From: Streptomyces rapamycinicus NRRL 5491
GTDB taxonomy: Bacteria; Actinomycetota; Actinomycetes; Streptomycetales; Streptomycetaceae
Length of the DNA: 64,000 nt
Direction: 5' to 3'
Assembly: GCF_024298965.1 (NCBI RefSeq)
Contig: NZ_CP085193.1
Span: 8,742,001-8,806,000 of the forward strand
The notes beneath the pieces were generated by a model, which saw only the letters and a list, made by a program, of their open reading frames with translations, was not told the origin of the DNA and did not search any database. Both the position numbers and the translations under genes were made by a program. Within the stretch, counting starts at the first letter, position 1; the number at the start of each line of letters is the position of its first letter. Positions 13,914 through 23,803 of this stretch are shown here, piece after piece.

Positions 13914-14968
13914 GCTCGATCGGCATACGGCTCCGGGCACCCGGCGCACGGCTCCGTGCCCGGGGGCTGGTGTGGCTGGTGGCGCGCCAGCACCGGGCCG
14001 CCCTGTGGGCGGGCCTGGCCGTGGTCGTGGCGATCGCCGCGTACATCGTCTGGCAGCGCGCCGAGATGGTCGGCTATATGCGGGCGCACCACATCCAGGG
14101 CTGCGCGGACTGGGACTCGGAGGCGCTCTGCCACGGCAGGCAGATCAGTCCCCAGAAGGGGACCAACCCGATGGCCGAAGCGTTCCGCCACCTCACCGCC
14201 ACCTACCGCACACCGCTGCTCAACACCGGACGGCTGCTCATCGCGCTGCCCGTGCTGATCGGCGTCTTCATCGGCGCGCCGCTGTTCGCCCGGGAGCTGG
14301 AGACGGGCACCCACCAGGTGGTGTGGACCCAGTCCGTCGGCAGGACCCGCTGGCTCATCGCCAAACTCGCGCTCCCCCTTGTCGCCGTCACGGCCGGCAC
14401 CTCGGTCCTCGTGGCCCTCTACACCTGGTGGTGGCGGGTGGCCCGGATCCAGTTCCAGGACATCGCCTGGGGCACCGCCGCACCGTTCGACGCGACCGGC
14501 CCGGCGGCCGTCGCCCTCGCCCCGCTGTCCTTCCTCCTCGGTGCGGCGGCCGGGCTGCTGCTGCGGCGCACCCTGCCCGCCATGGTGGTCACCCTGGGGG
14601 CCACCGCCGGTGTCCAGTACGGGCTGGACGCCCTGCGCCCCCATCTGATGACCCCGCGGACGATCGTCTCCACCCTCTCCGAGGACACCTCCCCCCAGGT
14701 CTACGTCAACGCGTGGCGCGGCATGGGCGACGGCTATCTGGGCCGGTCCGGGGAGAAGATCCCCCTGGACAGCTGCGCGTCCGCCGTCGGTCCGCACGGC
14801 TGGGACCGCTGCTTCGCCCGGCTCGGCGCCACCGACAGGTGGTACGAGGAGGTGCACCCGGCGAGCCACTACTGGCCCATGCAGTGGATGCAGGCCGGGA
14901 TCTGCCTGGCCGCGGCCGTCGCGCTCGCCGCCCTCTGCGTGTGGTGGATCGGCCGCAGACGGGCCTGA
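13910..14968 (+). CDS. ABC transporter permease (ABC-2-like)
   Basis: A 352-residue integral membrane protein with about six hydrophobic segments: one near 24-45, and others near 105-125, 145-170, 195-215, 225-245 and 325-345, with a large extracytoplasmic loop at about 250-320 that contains two Cys. It is the membrane partner of the ATPase encoded just upstream, together resembling YtrA-controlled exporters. The substrate is unknown. The start ATG overlaps the ATPase stop codon by 4 nt. The next gene begins 57 nt later and may belong to the same transcript. Confidence 0.88.
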   Translation: MSSIGIRLRAPGARLRARGLVWLVARQHRAALWAGLAVVVAIAAYIVWQRAEMVGYMRAHHIQGCADWDSEALCHGRQISPQKGTNPMAEAFRHLTATYRTPLLNTGRLLIALPVLIGVFIGAPLFARELETGTHQVVWTQSVGRTRWLIAKLALPLVAVTAGTSVLVALYTWWWRVARIQFQDIAWGTAAPFDATGPAAVALAPLSFLLGAAAGLLLRRTLPAMVVTLGATAGVQYGLDALRPHLMTPRTIVSTLSEDTSPQVYVNAWRGMGDGYLGRSGEKIPLDSCASAVGPHGWDRCFARLGATDRWYEEVHPASHYWPMQWMQAGICLAAAVALAALCVWWIGRRRA

Positions 14969-15025
14969 CCGGCGCCACCCCCTTCCACCAGCAGCCCTTC
15001 CGCTCCGATCGGAGTTCCCCTTCCC

Positions 15026-16525
15026 ATGTCCATCTCGCCTGCCCTCGACACCGCCGGGGCCGGTCCACGCGCCCACCGGGCGTCCCCGGAGCCCCCGGCG
15101 TCCCGCCCCGCCGGGCGTACCGGGCGCGCCGCCGTCGGGCTCGCACCGGCCGGGCTGGCGCTGGCGCTCGGGCTGTGGGGGATCCGCCGCGAGAACAGCA
15201 TGTGGCGGGACGAGTCGACGACGTATCAGGTCGCCCACCGCGACCTCGCCGACATCTGGCATCTGCTCGGCCAGGCCGATGTCGTCCACGGCCTGTACTA
15301 CCTGCTCATGCACGGCCTGTTCGCCCTCTGGGACGGCGGTATTGTCGCCCTCCGGCTGCCCTCGGTGCTGGCCATGGCCGCCGCGGCCGCCGGGGTCGGA
15401 CTGCTCGGGCAGCGGCTCGCGGGGCCCCGTGCCGGACTCGCCGCCGGGCTGGTCTTCCCGCTGTTCCCGGTGGTGCAGCGGTACGCGCAGGAAGGGCGCT
15501 CCTACGCCCTGGTCTGCGCCGTGGTCGTCTGGGCCACGCATCTGCTGCTGAGCGCGGTGGCCAGGCCCCGCAAGCGGACCTGGACCGGCTATGCCGTCGT
15601 CGCGGCGCTGGCCTGTCTGCTGCACGAGTTCGCGATCCTGGCCGTCGCCGCACACGGCGTCGCCCTGTTCCGGGCCCGGGTGCCGGCGGCGCTGGGCTGG
15701 GCCTGGGGCCAGGCCGCAGCGGCGACGGCCCTCGTGCTGACTCCGCTGGTGATCGTCAGTCAGCAGCAGGTGGCGCTGGTCGGCTGGATCTCAGCCCCGG
15801 GCACGAGCCAGCTGCTCGGCTTCGGCGTGCCCGCGCTGGCGGGCGTCCTGTGTGCCAGGGCGCCGGTCCCGGCGCGCGGGCCCATCGCGCTCGGCGATCT
15901 CGCGCTGCCCCTGCTGATCCTGCCCCCGGCCGTGCTGATCGCGGTGTCGTATCTGCACCCGCTGTACGTCGACCGCTACGTGATCTACGTCTACGTCGGC
16001 CTCGCACTGCTGGTGGGCGCGCGCCTGGAGCGGCTGACGCGCACCTCCCCGGCCCCGAGGACGGCGGCCGCCGCGCTGGCGGTGGTGGCGGTGGCCGCCC
16101 TGCTCCCGTACTCCGTCCAGCTGCGGACCCCGCAGAGCCGCATCGACGACACCATGGCCGCCGCACGTGCCGTACGGGAGCTGAGCCGGCCCGGCGACGG
16201 CGTGCTCTTCATGCCCGCCCGCCGCCGGGAACCGATCATGTCGAGTCCCGGGGACTTCCGCGGGCTGGAGGATCTGGCCCTGGCCGAGCGCCCGGTGCCC
16301 TCGGGCACCCTGCACGGCATCGAGCTGCCCGCGCCGCGCATCCGGACCCGGATGCTGGCGGCCGGCCGGATCGTCACGGTCAATGACCCGCCCGGCCAGC
16401 CACTGGACGACAACCCCCGGGAGAACGTCAAGCGGGGGGTGCTGAAGAAGTACTTCCACCGGTGTGCCGTCAGGGACGTCACGGGGATGCGGATCGTCCT
16501 GTACGCGCGCCCCGGCAGCTGCTGA
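15026..16525 (+). CDS. Polytopic glycosyltransferase, GT39/PMT-like
   Basis: A 499-residue membrane protein with about ten hydrophobic segments. Shortly after the first segment is RENSMWRDESTTYQVA (near residue 55-70), the acidic D-E motif in the first extracytoplasmic loop that is the hallmark of GT-C enzymes using polyprenyl-phosphate sugars (GT39/ArnT-like). A soluble C-terminal domain of about 130 residues follows. The predicted role is transfer of mannose or another sugar to a protein, lipid or wall polymer outside the membrane. It lies 57 nt after the ABC permease and is collinear with it. Acceptor and sugar cannot be read from sequence. Confidence 0.82.
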   Translation: MSISPALDTAGAGPRAHRASPEPPASRPAGRTGRAAVGLAPAGLALALGLWGIRRENSMWRDESTTYQVAHRDLADIWHLLGQADVVHGLYYLLMHGLFALWDGGIVALRLPSVLAMAAAAAGVGLLGQRLAGPRAGLAAGLVFPLFPVVQRYAQEGRSYALVCAVVVWATHLLLSAVARPRKRTWTGYAVVAALACLLHEFAILAVAAHGVALFRARVPAALGWAWGQAAAATALVLTPLVIVSQQQVALVGWISAPGTSQLLGFGVPALAGVLCARAPVPARGPIALGDLALPLLILPPAVLIAVSYLHPLYVDRYVIYVYVGLALLVGARLERLTRTSPAPRTAAAALAVVAVAALLPYSVQLRTPQSRIDDTMAAARAVRELSRPGDGVLFMPARRREPIMSSPGDFRGLEDLALAERPVPSGTLHGIELPAPRIRTRMLAAGRIVTVNDPPGQPLDDNPRENVKRGVLKKYFHRCAVRDVTGMRIVLYARPGSC

Positions 16526-16537
16526 TCCGGCGTCCCG

Positions 16538-17011
16538 TCAGCCCTCGTCCTCCACCAGCCGGGCCGGGAAGCCGCCCGTGGCCACCGGGCCCCAGCGCTC
16601 GGGGGTGACCCGGATCAGCGACTTGCCCTGCTTGCGCATGGCCTCGCGGTACTCGTCCCAGTCCGGGTGCTCGCCCGCGATATTGCGGTAGTACTCGACC
16701 AGCGGCTCGACGGACTCCGGGGTGTCGATCACCTCGGCGGTGCCGTCGATCTGCACCCACGGGCCGTTCCATTCGTCGGACAGCACGACGAGGCTCACGG
16801 CGGCGTCGCGCTTGGCGTTGCGCACCTTGGCACGCTCGGGGTAGGTGGACATCACGATCCGGCCGGAGTCGTCGACTCCGCAGGTCAGCGGGGACGCCTG
16901 GGGCGAGCCATCCGTCCGGCGGGTCATCAGCAGCGCACGGTGGCGCGGGCGTACGAACTCCAGCAGTTCGTCGAGGCCGACTTGGGTGTTGGTGGCGATG
17001 GAGGGGCTCAT
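16538..17011 (-). CDS. PPOX-class F420-dependent oxidoreductase
   Basis: A 157-residue split-barrel protein of the pyridoxamine-phosphate-oxidase-like superfamily. Features include LLMTRRTDGSPQASPLTCGVDDSGRIVMSTYP near the N terminus (binding of flavin or F420 phosphate), RNAKRDAAVSLVV and the C-terminal WGPVATGGFP. Actinobacterial members mostly use F420; the particular substrate is unknown. ATG 17011 is preferred over 17044 because the domain begins shortly after it. It converges on the glycosyltransferase gene with only 12 nt between the stops. Confidence 0.88.
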   Translation of the reverse strand: MSPSIATNTQVGLDELLEFVRPRHRALLMTRRTDGSPQASPLTCGVDDSGRIVMSTYPERAKVRNAKRDAAVSLVVLSDEWNGPWVQIDGTAEVIDTPESVEPLVEYYRNIAGEHPDWDEYREAMRKQGKSLIRVTPERWGPVATGGFPARLVEDEG

Positions 17012-17119
17012 GCAGGCGAGCGTACGACGTCGAGCGCACTCCAAGGCCGTACGGCACCGCGGACCGCGTCGCGGACCTGCGTCGCGTCAGAAGCCGCGGT
17101 CACGTGGTCAGGTGCCGCG

Positions 17120-18007
17120 TCAGGTGTCGCACTCCAGCACCGTGCGGCACAGCCCGCAGCGGGCCCGCACCCGCCCGCGCACCGGGACCCGGATGCGCTG
17201 GCGGCAGGTCGGGCAGGGGAAGGAGACGCTCAGCGGAGGGCCGGTGTCGAAGGCGTACTCCCCTCCGGTGGGGGAGGGCCGGCCGGACTGGGCCGACCGG
17301 CGGTCCTTGGCGTAGCGGCGGCGGCCGGTCCAGCCGGCGGCGGTGAGCGGCGGCCGGGCCTGCTCGCGGCGGGCCAGCTCCAGCCCCTTGGTGTACGCCT
17401 CGTACGCCTGCGGAGAGGTGAACCAGGGGGAGGGGTCCTCGTCGAAGAGCAGCGCCCGCATGGCCAGGACGTAGCCGAACTCCTCCGGTGTCAGATAGCC
17501 CAGTTTCTGGCTGGAAACCGAGTCCTGGCGATAGGCGTCGAGCAGCAACCAGCCCGTGCCGAGATAGGCGGCGGTGGTGTCGGTGAGGATTTCGTTGTCG
17601 CGTGTGCCGGGGAACGACAGGTCCAGGCGGTGCAGATACACATGTGTGACCTCGTGGGCCAGGGCCGCGCCGATGTCCCGACGGTGGGTCTTGAAGCGGG
17701 AGTTGAGCTCGATGAAGTACTCCGGGCCCGCGGCCAGTTCCACGTTCCCCGCGTGCCGCATCTCCCGGAAGCTCACGATCATCCGGGCGTCCGGCAGCCG
17801 CAGATGCTGCACCATGACCCGGGCCACCCGCTGTACGCCCAGGTAGAGGTCGTCCTGGTCGGAGAAGGCGACATCGCCGGGGACCACGCTGAGTCCGAAG
17901 GTGTCCACCGTGTCGCGGGACAGGCGGTGGTAGAGCGCGGTGATCGCGGCCCGGACGGTGTCCAGGTGGGGATAGCCGTGCTCGATGTCGCTGCCCGGTG
18001 CCGCCAC
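17120..18007 (-). CDS. HExxH putative zinc metallopeptidase with C-terminal zinc ribbon
   Basis: A 295-residue protein without signal peptide. AALAHEVTHVYLH near residue 115-127 carries an HExxH zinc site, and EILTDTTAAYLGTGWLL about 25 residues later supplies a candidate Glu third ligand, as in gluzincins. The last 40 residues contain CPTCRQRIRVPVRG...CGLC, a four-Cys zinc ribbon. I do not recognise a named family; a cytosolic or non-classically exported metalloprotease-like protein is the best description. GTG 18007 is the start used. The region upstream on the other strand contains the trypsin promoter. Confidence 0.7.
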   Translation of the reverse strand: MAAPGSDIEHGYPHLDTVRAAITALYHRLSRDTVDTFGLSVVPGDVAFSDQDDLYLGVQRVARVMVQHLRLPDARMIVSFREMRHAGNVELAAGPEYFIELNSRFKTHRRDIGAALAHEVTHVYLHRLDLSFPGTRDNEILTDTTAAYLGTGWLLLDAYRQDSVSSQKLGYLTPEEFGYVLAMRALLFDEDPSPWFTSPQAYEAYTKGLELARREQARPPLTAAGWTGRRRYAKDRRSAQSGRPSPTGGEYAFDTGPPLSVSFPCPTCRQRIRVPVRGRVRARCGLCRTVLECDT

Positions 18008-18110
18008 GCCGTCACCCCGTGCCCGTCGCCAGCCGTGCGCCCTGTCTCACGTCAACCTTACGGTCGTTCGGCGGGGCAGTGGGTAGGCCGCGCTGGCTTG
18101 AAACCGACCC

Positions 18111-18140
18111 TTGTCACCTCGTTGACCCGGTCCACATAAT
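18111..18140 (+). promoter_or_regulatory. Candidate promoter of the trypsin gene
   Basis: TTGTCA (18111-18116) and CATAAT (18135-18140) are separated by 18 nt, a good fit to a principal-sigma promoter. It would give a leader of about 125 nt before TTG 18272. The overlapping TTGACC at 18122-18127 is an alternative -35 element with no matching -10. Confidence 0.5.
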
Positions 18141-18238
18141 CACAGGGCGTTTTACCGGCTCATCCACGGGATTTCGGAGAGGTTTCCGGATTTTTGTCGC
18201 GCGGCGGAGCCGTAAATCGATGCTTGGCATGAGCCTGA

Positions 18239-19069
<831 letters not shown>

Positions 19070-19095
19070 CCCCTCCTCAGCACCGAGAACGCGGA

Positions 19096-19138
19096 GAGCT
19101 GACCGGGGTGCGGCCATCGGGCCGGTCCCGGTCAGCTC
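19096..19138. terminator. Bidirectional terminator between trypsin and VOC genes
   Basis: GAGCTGACCGGG (19096-19107) pairs perfectly with CCCGGTCAGCTC (19127-19138). The two flanking genes converge, and the stop codon of the minus-strand VOC gene lies inside the stem. Confidence 0.75.
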
Positions 19139-19518
19139 GGTTCCATCTGTCCGTAGCAAATGCAGAACGGGTGCCCGGCCGGATCGTTGAAGACCCGGAA
19201 CCCCGAACGCTCCCCGCCGCTGTCACGCAGGAACGTCGCCCCGAGCTCGATCAGCTCGCGCTGCGCCCGCTCCGCGTCCGCGCGCGTCTCCACGTCGAAG
19301 TCCAGATGGATCTGCTGCGGGTGGGCCGGGTCCGGCCAGCGCGGCGGCTGGTGGTCCGGCGCCAGCTGGAAGGCCAGCTTACGGCCGTCCTCGGCGGTCA
19401 GGGTCGCCCACTCGGGATCGGCGTCGTTCAGCCGCCAGCCCAGGATCCTGCCGTAGAAGGCGGCCAGCGCGGCGGGGTCGGGGCAGTCGATGACGGTGCA
19501 CTGAAGCGTCGCGATCAT
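19132..19518 (-). CDS. VOC-family (glyoxalase/bleomycin resistance-like) protein
   Basis: A 128-residue protein with the paired beta-alpha-beta-beta-beta modules of the vicinal-oxygen-chelate superfamily: TVIDCPDPAALAAFYGRILGW at the start and a second module with FDVETRADAERAQRELIELGATFL. HLDFDVE and the C-terminal FNDPAGHPFCI carry the usual metal-binding His and acidic positions. Substrate unknown; members include lyases, dioxygenases and antibiotic-binding proteins. It is single-gene, divergent from the chorismate mutase gene across a 480-bp gap. Confidence 0.88.
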   Translation of the reverse strand: MIATLQCTVIDCPDPAALAAFYGRILGWRLNDADPEWATLTAEDGRKLAFQLAPDHQPPRWPDPAHPQQIHLDFDVETRADAERAQRELIELGATFLRDSGGERSGFRVFNDPAGHPFCICYGQMEPS

Positions 19519-19998
19519 GTGGGGACCCTACGGGGTATCCGCCGGATCTTTCCCCTTCTTTCAGGGGCCGATATGCGTCTGCGCCGCGCGGCGGGGCATC
19601 GCCTTTGGGGTCTGGGGCGGAGCCCCGGCGGGGTCGGGGGCGGAGCCCCAGTTGTGGGAAGGGGCGGGGAGGGGAGCAGCCCGCCGCAGGCGTCAAGCCC
19701 CGCCGGAGCCCCCTAGCCCGGAACGGCGCCCTCCGGAGCGGGGCCGCGCCGAAAGCCGGGCCGGAAGTGGAACCTCTCCCCGCCCAGGTGACTCCTCCAC
19801 GGTGGAGGCGCCGTACCGGGAGCGGTCCTCCACCACGACCGCCCCGCCCCCTTCCGCGCCCCGTGGGCCGGACCCCGAACCCCCCACAGGGGTCGGGGCG
19901 GTCCGGGGCCGGCCGAGGGCGGGCCCCGGACGCGGCCGACGCCGGCCGAAGCGCCCCCGAGCGGAACCGGGCCCCGGGGAAAAGTACTCTCGGGAGGC
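19519..19998. other. 480-bp gene-free gap, GC-rich with dyads
   Basis: Between the divergent VOC and chorismate mutase genes. It holds G-rich dyads such as GGGGCGGAGCCCC (around 19615 and again around 19638), a repeat style common in Streptomyces intergenic DNA, and long purine/pyrimidine-skewed stretches. Open frames run through it but show no conserved domain or start signal. The only recognisable signal is CGGGAGG just before ATG 19999. No promoter is clear. Confidence 0.6.
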
Positions 19999-20388
19999 AT
20001 GACGCACAGCACGAGCGACCACACCGCCGGACAGCCGGCGACGCCGGGCGACCCCGAGGGGATCGACCCGTCCGTCCTCGACGAGCTGACCCGGTTGCGT
20101 GACAGCATCGACAACATCGACGCGGCCGTGGTCCATATGCTCGCCGAGCGCTTCAAATGCACCCAGCAGGTCGGCCACCTCAAGGCCGCCCACCGGCTCC
20201 CCCCGGCCGACCCGGCCCGTGAGGCGCGTCAGATCACCCGGCTGCGGCAGCTCGCCGAGAGCGCCAAGCTCGACCCCGGCTTCGCCGAGAAGCTGCTCAA
20301 CTTCATCATCGCCGAGGTCATCCGGCACCACGAGACCATCGCACGCTCCGACAACGGCACCGAGGGGCCCGAGGGCGCACTCCGGTAG
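19999..20388 (+). CDS. Chorismate mutase, AroQ class
   Basis: Rearranges chorismate to prephenate for phenylalanine and tyrosine. The 129-residue all-helical AroQ fold is seen from about residue 25: ELTRLRDSIDNIDAAVVHMLAERFKCTQQVGHLKA, then a loop, PAREARQITRLRQLAESAKLD, and a last helix FAEKLLNFIIAEVIRHHETI. Conserved Arg (near 33), Lys (near 63) and the helix-3 acidic/Gln positions are consistent with an active enzyme. No signal peptide, so it is the cytosolic type. GGGAGG lies 4 nt before ATG 19999. pepN follows 79 nt downstream. Confidence 0.92.
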   Translation: MTHSTSDHTAGQPATPGDPEGIDPSVLDELTRLRDSIDNIDAAVVHMLAERFKCTQQVGHLKAAHRLPPADPAREARQITRLRQLAESAKLDPGFAEKLLNFIIAEVIRHHETIARSDNGTEGPEGALR

Positions 20389-20467
20389 TGCGCCCGGGCG
20401 GCCGTACGCGCCGGGCAACCACTTCCCACCCGTGTGCGGCCCGCCGCACGTAGGGCAGCATGTCCCC

Positions 20468-23089
20468 ATGTCCGTACTGACGCGCGAGGAAGCGCAGAAC
20501 CGAGCCCGCCTCATCGAGGTCCACAGCTACACGATCGACCTCGACCTCACCCGCGGGGAGGAGCTCTTCGGCTCCACCACGACCATCCGCTTCAGCGCGC
20601 GCCAGGCGGGCGCGGACACCTTCGCCGAGCTCCAGCCGGCCGCCCTCCACCGCGCCGTGCTCGACGGCCGGGAGCTCGACCTCACCGGCGAGACCGCCGA
20701 GGCGCTCGCGGGCGGCCGGCTCCCGCTCACCGGGCTCGGTGAGGGCGAGCACGAGCTGCGCGTCGAGACCGACATGCGCTACTCCCACACCGGCGAGGGC
20801 ATGCACCGCTTCACCGACCCCGCCGACGGCGAGACGTACCTCTACACCATGTGCTGCATGTCGGACGCGAACGGCGTCTTCACCGCGTTCGACCAGCCCG
20901 ACCTCAAGGCCGTCTTCGACGTCCGCGTCACCGCCCCGCCCGAGTGGACCGTCCTCGGCAACGGCATCGCCACCCGCGTCGGCGCCCCCGAGGAGGGCCG
21001 CTGGCAGCTCGCGCCCACCCCGCCCATCAGCACCTATCTGATGGCCCTGGCCGCCGGCCCGTACCACTCGGTGCGCACCGAGCACGCCGGACTCCCCTTC
21101 GGGCTGCATGTCCGCCGCTCCCTCGCGCCCCACCTCGAGGCCGACGCCGACGAGCTCTTCGACATCACCCGGCGCTGCTTCGACCGCTACCACGAGCTCT
21201 TCGAGGAGCCGTACCCCTTCGACTCCTACGACCAGGCGTTCGTCCCCGAGTTCAACTCGGGTGCCATGGAGAACCCGGGCCTGGTCACCTTCCGCGACGA
21301 ATACGTCTTCCGCTCCGCCGTCACCGACGCCGAGCGCCAGACCCGCGCCATGGTCATCGCCCATGAGATGGCCCATATGTGGTTCGGCGACCTCGTCACC
21401 ATGAAGTGGTGGGACGACATCTGGCTGAACGAGTCCTTCGCCGAGTACATGGGCTACCAGATCCTCACCGAGACCACCCGCTACACCGACACCTGGGCCG
21501 ACTTCGGCGTCCGCCGCAAGAACTGGGGCTACGACGCCGACCAGCGCCCCTCCACCCACCCGGTCGCCCCCGCGCCCGAGCTGGTCCCCGACACCGCCGC
21601 CGCCCGCCTCAACTTCGACGGCATCTCCTACGCCAAGGGCGCCTCCGCGCTCCGCCAGCTCGTCACCTGGCTCGGCGAGAAGACCTTCCTCGACGGCATC
21701 AACGACCACTTCACCCGGCACCGCTTCGGCAACGCCACCCTCGCCGACTTCATCGACTCCCTGGCCCGCTCCTCCGGCCGCGACGTCCACGCCTGGGCCG
21801 ACCGCTGGCTGCGCACCACCGGGGTCGACACCCTCGCCCCCGTCGTCACCGCGAACGGCGACCGCTGGAGCGCCGAGATCCGCCACCAGGGCGGCGGCCC
21901 GGACGGGGACGCCCCCGTCAGGCGCCCGCACCGCATCGCCATCGGCCTGTACGACCACGCGCCCGCGGCCCCGCACCAGCTGGTCCTGCGCGAGCGCGTC
22001 GAGGCCGAGCTCGACGGCGCCGAGCCCGGCCTCAGCCTCTCCTTCACCGGGCCCCGGCCCGATCTGCTGCTGCTGAACGACGGCGACCTCACCTACGCCA
22101 AGATCCGGCTCGACCCCGCCTCCTGGAAGGCCGTCCACCGCTCGCTGTCCGGCCTCCCCGACGCCGTCAGCCGCGCCGTGGTCTGGAACGCCGCCCGCGA
22201 CATGGTGCGCGACGGCGACCTGCCCGCCACCGACTACCTCGAGGCCGCCCGCGCCCATCTGCCGCACGAGACCGACATAGCGATCGTCCAGGGCGTCCTC
22301 GCCTTCGCCCGCACCCAGATCGCCGACCGCTACCTCCCCGCGGACCGGCGCCCCGCCGCGCTGGCCACCATCGGCGCCACCTGCCGCGATCTGCTGCGCC
22401 GCACCGAGGACGGCTCCGGGGACGGGCTGCGGCTCGCCGCGGTCCGTACGTTCATCGGCAGCGCCACCGCGCCCGCCGAGCTCAGCGACTGGCTCGACGG
22501 CGACACCGTCCCCGGCGGCCCCGCCCTCGACCCCGAGCTGCGCTGGCAGATCCTCGGCCGCCTCGCCGTCCTCGGCGCCGTCGGCCCCGCCGACATCGAC
22601 GCCGAACGCGCCCGCGACTCCAGCGCCACCGGCCAGGAGGGCGCCGCCCGCTGCCGGGCCGCCCTGCCGGACGCGGCGGCGAAGGAGGCCGCGTGGCAGA
22701 CCCTCTTCGGCGGCGGCGAGGACGACCGGAACACGGACGGCCAGGGTGCCGGTGGTCAGGGTGCCGGTGGTCAGGGGGCCGAGCTCTCCAACTACCTGGC
22801 CATCGCGACCGTCGCGGGCTTCTGGCAGCCCGAGCACCACGACGTCCTCGTCGACTACGTGCCGCGCTACTTCCCGGCCGCCGTCGCGCTGGGTGCCCGC
22901 CGGGGCGCCGTCATCGCCGACACCGTCGCCCGCTTCGGCTTCCCGAGCACCGTCGACGCCGAGACCCTGCGCCTGGGCGAGGAGTGGATCGCGTCCTCCG
23001 ACGCCGTTCCCGCCCTCCGCCGCCGCCTCGCCGACCAGATCGACGACCTGCGGCGCGCCCTGCGCGTACGGGAGAAGCAGGGCGGGTGA
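20468..23089 (+). CDS. pepN: Aminopeptidase N (M1 family)
   Basis: Zinc aminopeptidase that removes N-terminal residues from peptides. The M1 signatures are present: GAMENPGLV near residue 265 (substrate N-terminus recognition) and HEMAHMWFGD...NESFAE near 298-321 (HExxH-x18-E zinc site). Length is 873 residues, normal for actinobacterial PepN, with an ERAP1-like helical C-terminal domain. Near residues 760-773 there is a low-complexity GQGAGGQGAGGQGAE linker made from 15-bp direct repeats. ATG 20468 is chosen because the conserved N terminus (MSVLTREEAQNRARLI) begins there; the open frame itself extends further upstream through unrelated sequence. Confidence 0.96.
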   Translation: MSVLTREEAQNRARLIEVHSYTIDLDLTRGEELFGSTTTIRFSARQAGADTFAELQPAALHRAVLDGRELDLTGETAEALAGGRLPLTGLGEGEHELRVETDMRYSHTGEGMHRFTDPADGETYLYTMCCMSDANGVFTAFDQPDLKAVFDVRVTAPPEWTVLGNGIATRVGAPEEGRWQLAPTPPISTYLMALAAGPYHSVRTEHAGLPFGLHVRRSLAPHLEADADELFDITRRCFDRYHELFEEPYPFDSYDQAFVPEFNSGAMENPGLVTFRDEYVFRSAVTDAERQTRAMVIAHEMAHMWFGDLVTMKWWDDIWLNESFAEYMGYQILTETTRYTDTWADFGVRRKNWGYDADQRPSTHPVAPAPELVPDTAAARLNFDGISYAKGASALRQLVTWLGEKTFLDGINDHFTRHRFGNATLADFIDSLARSSGRDVHAWADRWLRTTGVDTLAPVVTANGDRWSAEIRHQGGGPDGDAPVRRPHRIAIGLYDHAPAAPHQLVLRERVEAELDGAEPGLSLSFTGPRPDLLLLNDGDLTYAKIRLDPASWKAVHRSLSGLPDAVSRAVVWNAARDMVRDGDLPATDYLEAARAHLPHETDIAIVQGVLAFARTQIADRYLPADRRPAALATIGATCRDLLRRTEDGSGDGLRLAAVRTFIGSATAPAELSDWLDGDTVPGGPALDPELRWQILGRLAVLGAVGPADIDAERARDSSATGQEGAARCRAALPDAAAKEAAWQTLFGGGEDDRNTDGQGAGGQGAGGQGAELSNYLAIATVAGFWQPEHHDVLVDYVPRYFPAAVALGARRGAVIADTVARFGFPSTVDAETLRLGEEWIASSDAVPALRRRLADQIDDLRRALRVREKQGG

Positions 23090-23164
23090 TCCCGCGCCGA
23101 CGGGGGCGGCGAGGGCGCTCGGCCGCCCCGCCGCCCCTGCCGCGCGGTCTTGGCGCGGGGCCGG

Positions 23165-23743
23165 TCAGCTCGGGGTGTCGGCGAGCTGGGTGATGAGGAA
23201 GTCGAGGCGCTCATCCTGAGTGTCCGGGGGGATGCGGCCGCTGTCCGACAGGACGGCGATGCCGTGCAACGCGCTCCAGATGACTTCGGCGAACAGTTGG
23301 CGCCGCGCGTTGTCCGGGCGGTAGCAGCTGACGAATTCGTCGAAGCCGGCGCGCAGTTGGGGCGGGGTGTCGACGTGCGCGAACTTCACGTCGGTCGGCA
23401 TGACGAACATGGCCTGGTAGAGGGCGGGCCGCTCGGTGGCGAACTCCAGATAGGCGCGGCATACGGCGTGCAGGGCCTGCCCTGGCTCGGGGGCGGCCAG
23501 CCGGGCACGGCGCAGGTGGGCGGCGAGTTCGCCGAAGCCGTCGATCGAGACGGCGCGCACGATGGCGTCCTTCCCGCTGAAGTGGCTGTAGAGCACGGGC
23601 TGGCTGTACTCGACGCGCTCGGCGAGCCTTCGCGTCGTCACCGCCTCCCAGCCTTCGGCCTCGGCGAGTTCGCGGGCTGCTGTGATGATCAGCTGATGGC
23701 GTTGGGCACGTTCACGTTCGCGGCGCTCTTTGATGGCGGACAT
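23165..23743 (-). CDS. TetR/AcrR-family transcriptional regulator
   Basis: A 192-residue regulator. The N-terminal helix-turn-helix is in IITAARELAEAEGWEAVTTRRLAERVEYSQPVLYSHFSGKDAIVRAV (about 20-65), the standard TetR layout; the rest is a helical ligand-binding domain of the TetR-like C-terminal type with GELAAHLRRA and ending DERLDFLITQLADTPS. Two similar dyads lie at 23753-23765 and 23804-23816, immediately upstream of its start, and are likely its operators. No intact divergent target gene is present: the next gene upstream is a broken reductase on the same strand. Ligand unknown. Confidence 0.92.
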   Translation of the reverse strand: MSAIKERRERERAQRHQLIITAARELAEAEGWEAVTTRRLAERVEYSQPVLYSHFSGKDAIVRAVSIDGFGELAAHLRRARLAAPEPGQALHAVCRAYLEFATERPALYQAMFVMPTDVKFAHVDTPPQLRAGFDEFVSCYRPDNARRQLFAEVIWSALHGIAVLSDSGRIPPDTQDERLDFLITQLADTPS

Positions 23744-23752
23744 ATCGACATC

Positions 23753-23765
23753 TTAGCGGTGCTAG
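23753..23765. promoter_or_regulatory. TetR operator copy 1
   Basis: TTAGCGGTGCTAG, a near-perfect dyad (TAGC / GCTA) 10 nt upstream of the TetR-gene start. It matches a second copy at 23804-23816 at 10 of 13 positions. Confidence 0.55.
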
Positions 23766-23803
23766 ACATTCTGCCGAGGATATGACTATCGTCGACACAA
23801 CAA

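Noticed and set aside
19517..20102. Open frames across the VOC-chorismate mutase gap
   Set aside because: Low-complexity, no motif, and run into the chorismate mutase gene in another frame.
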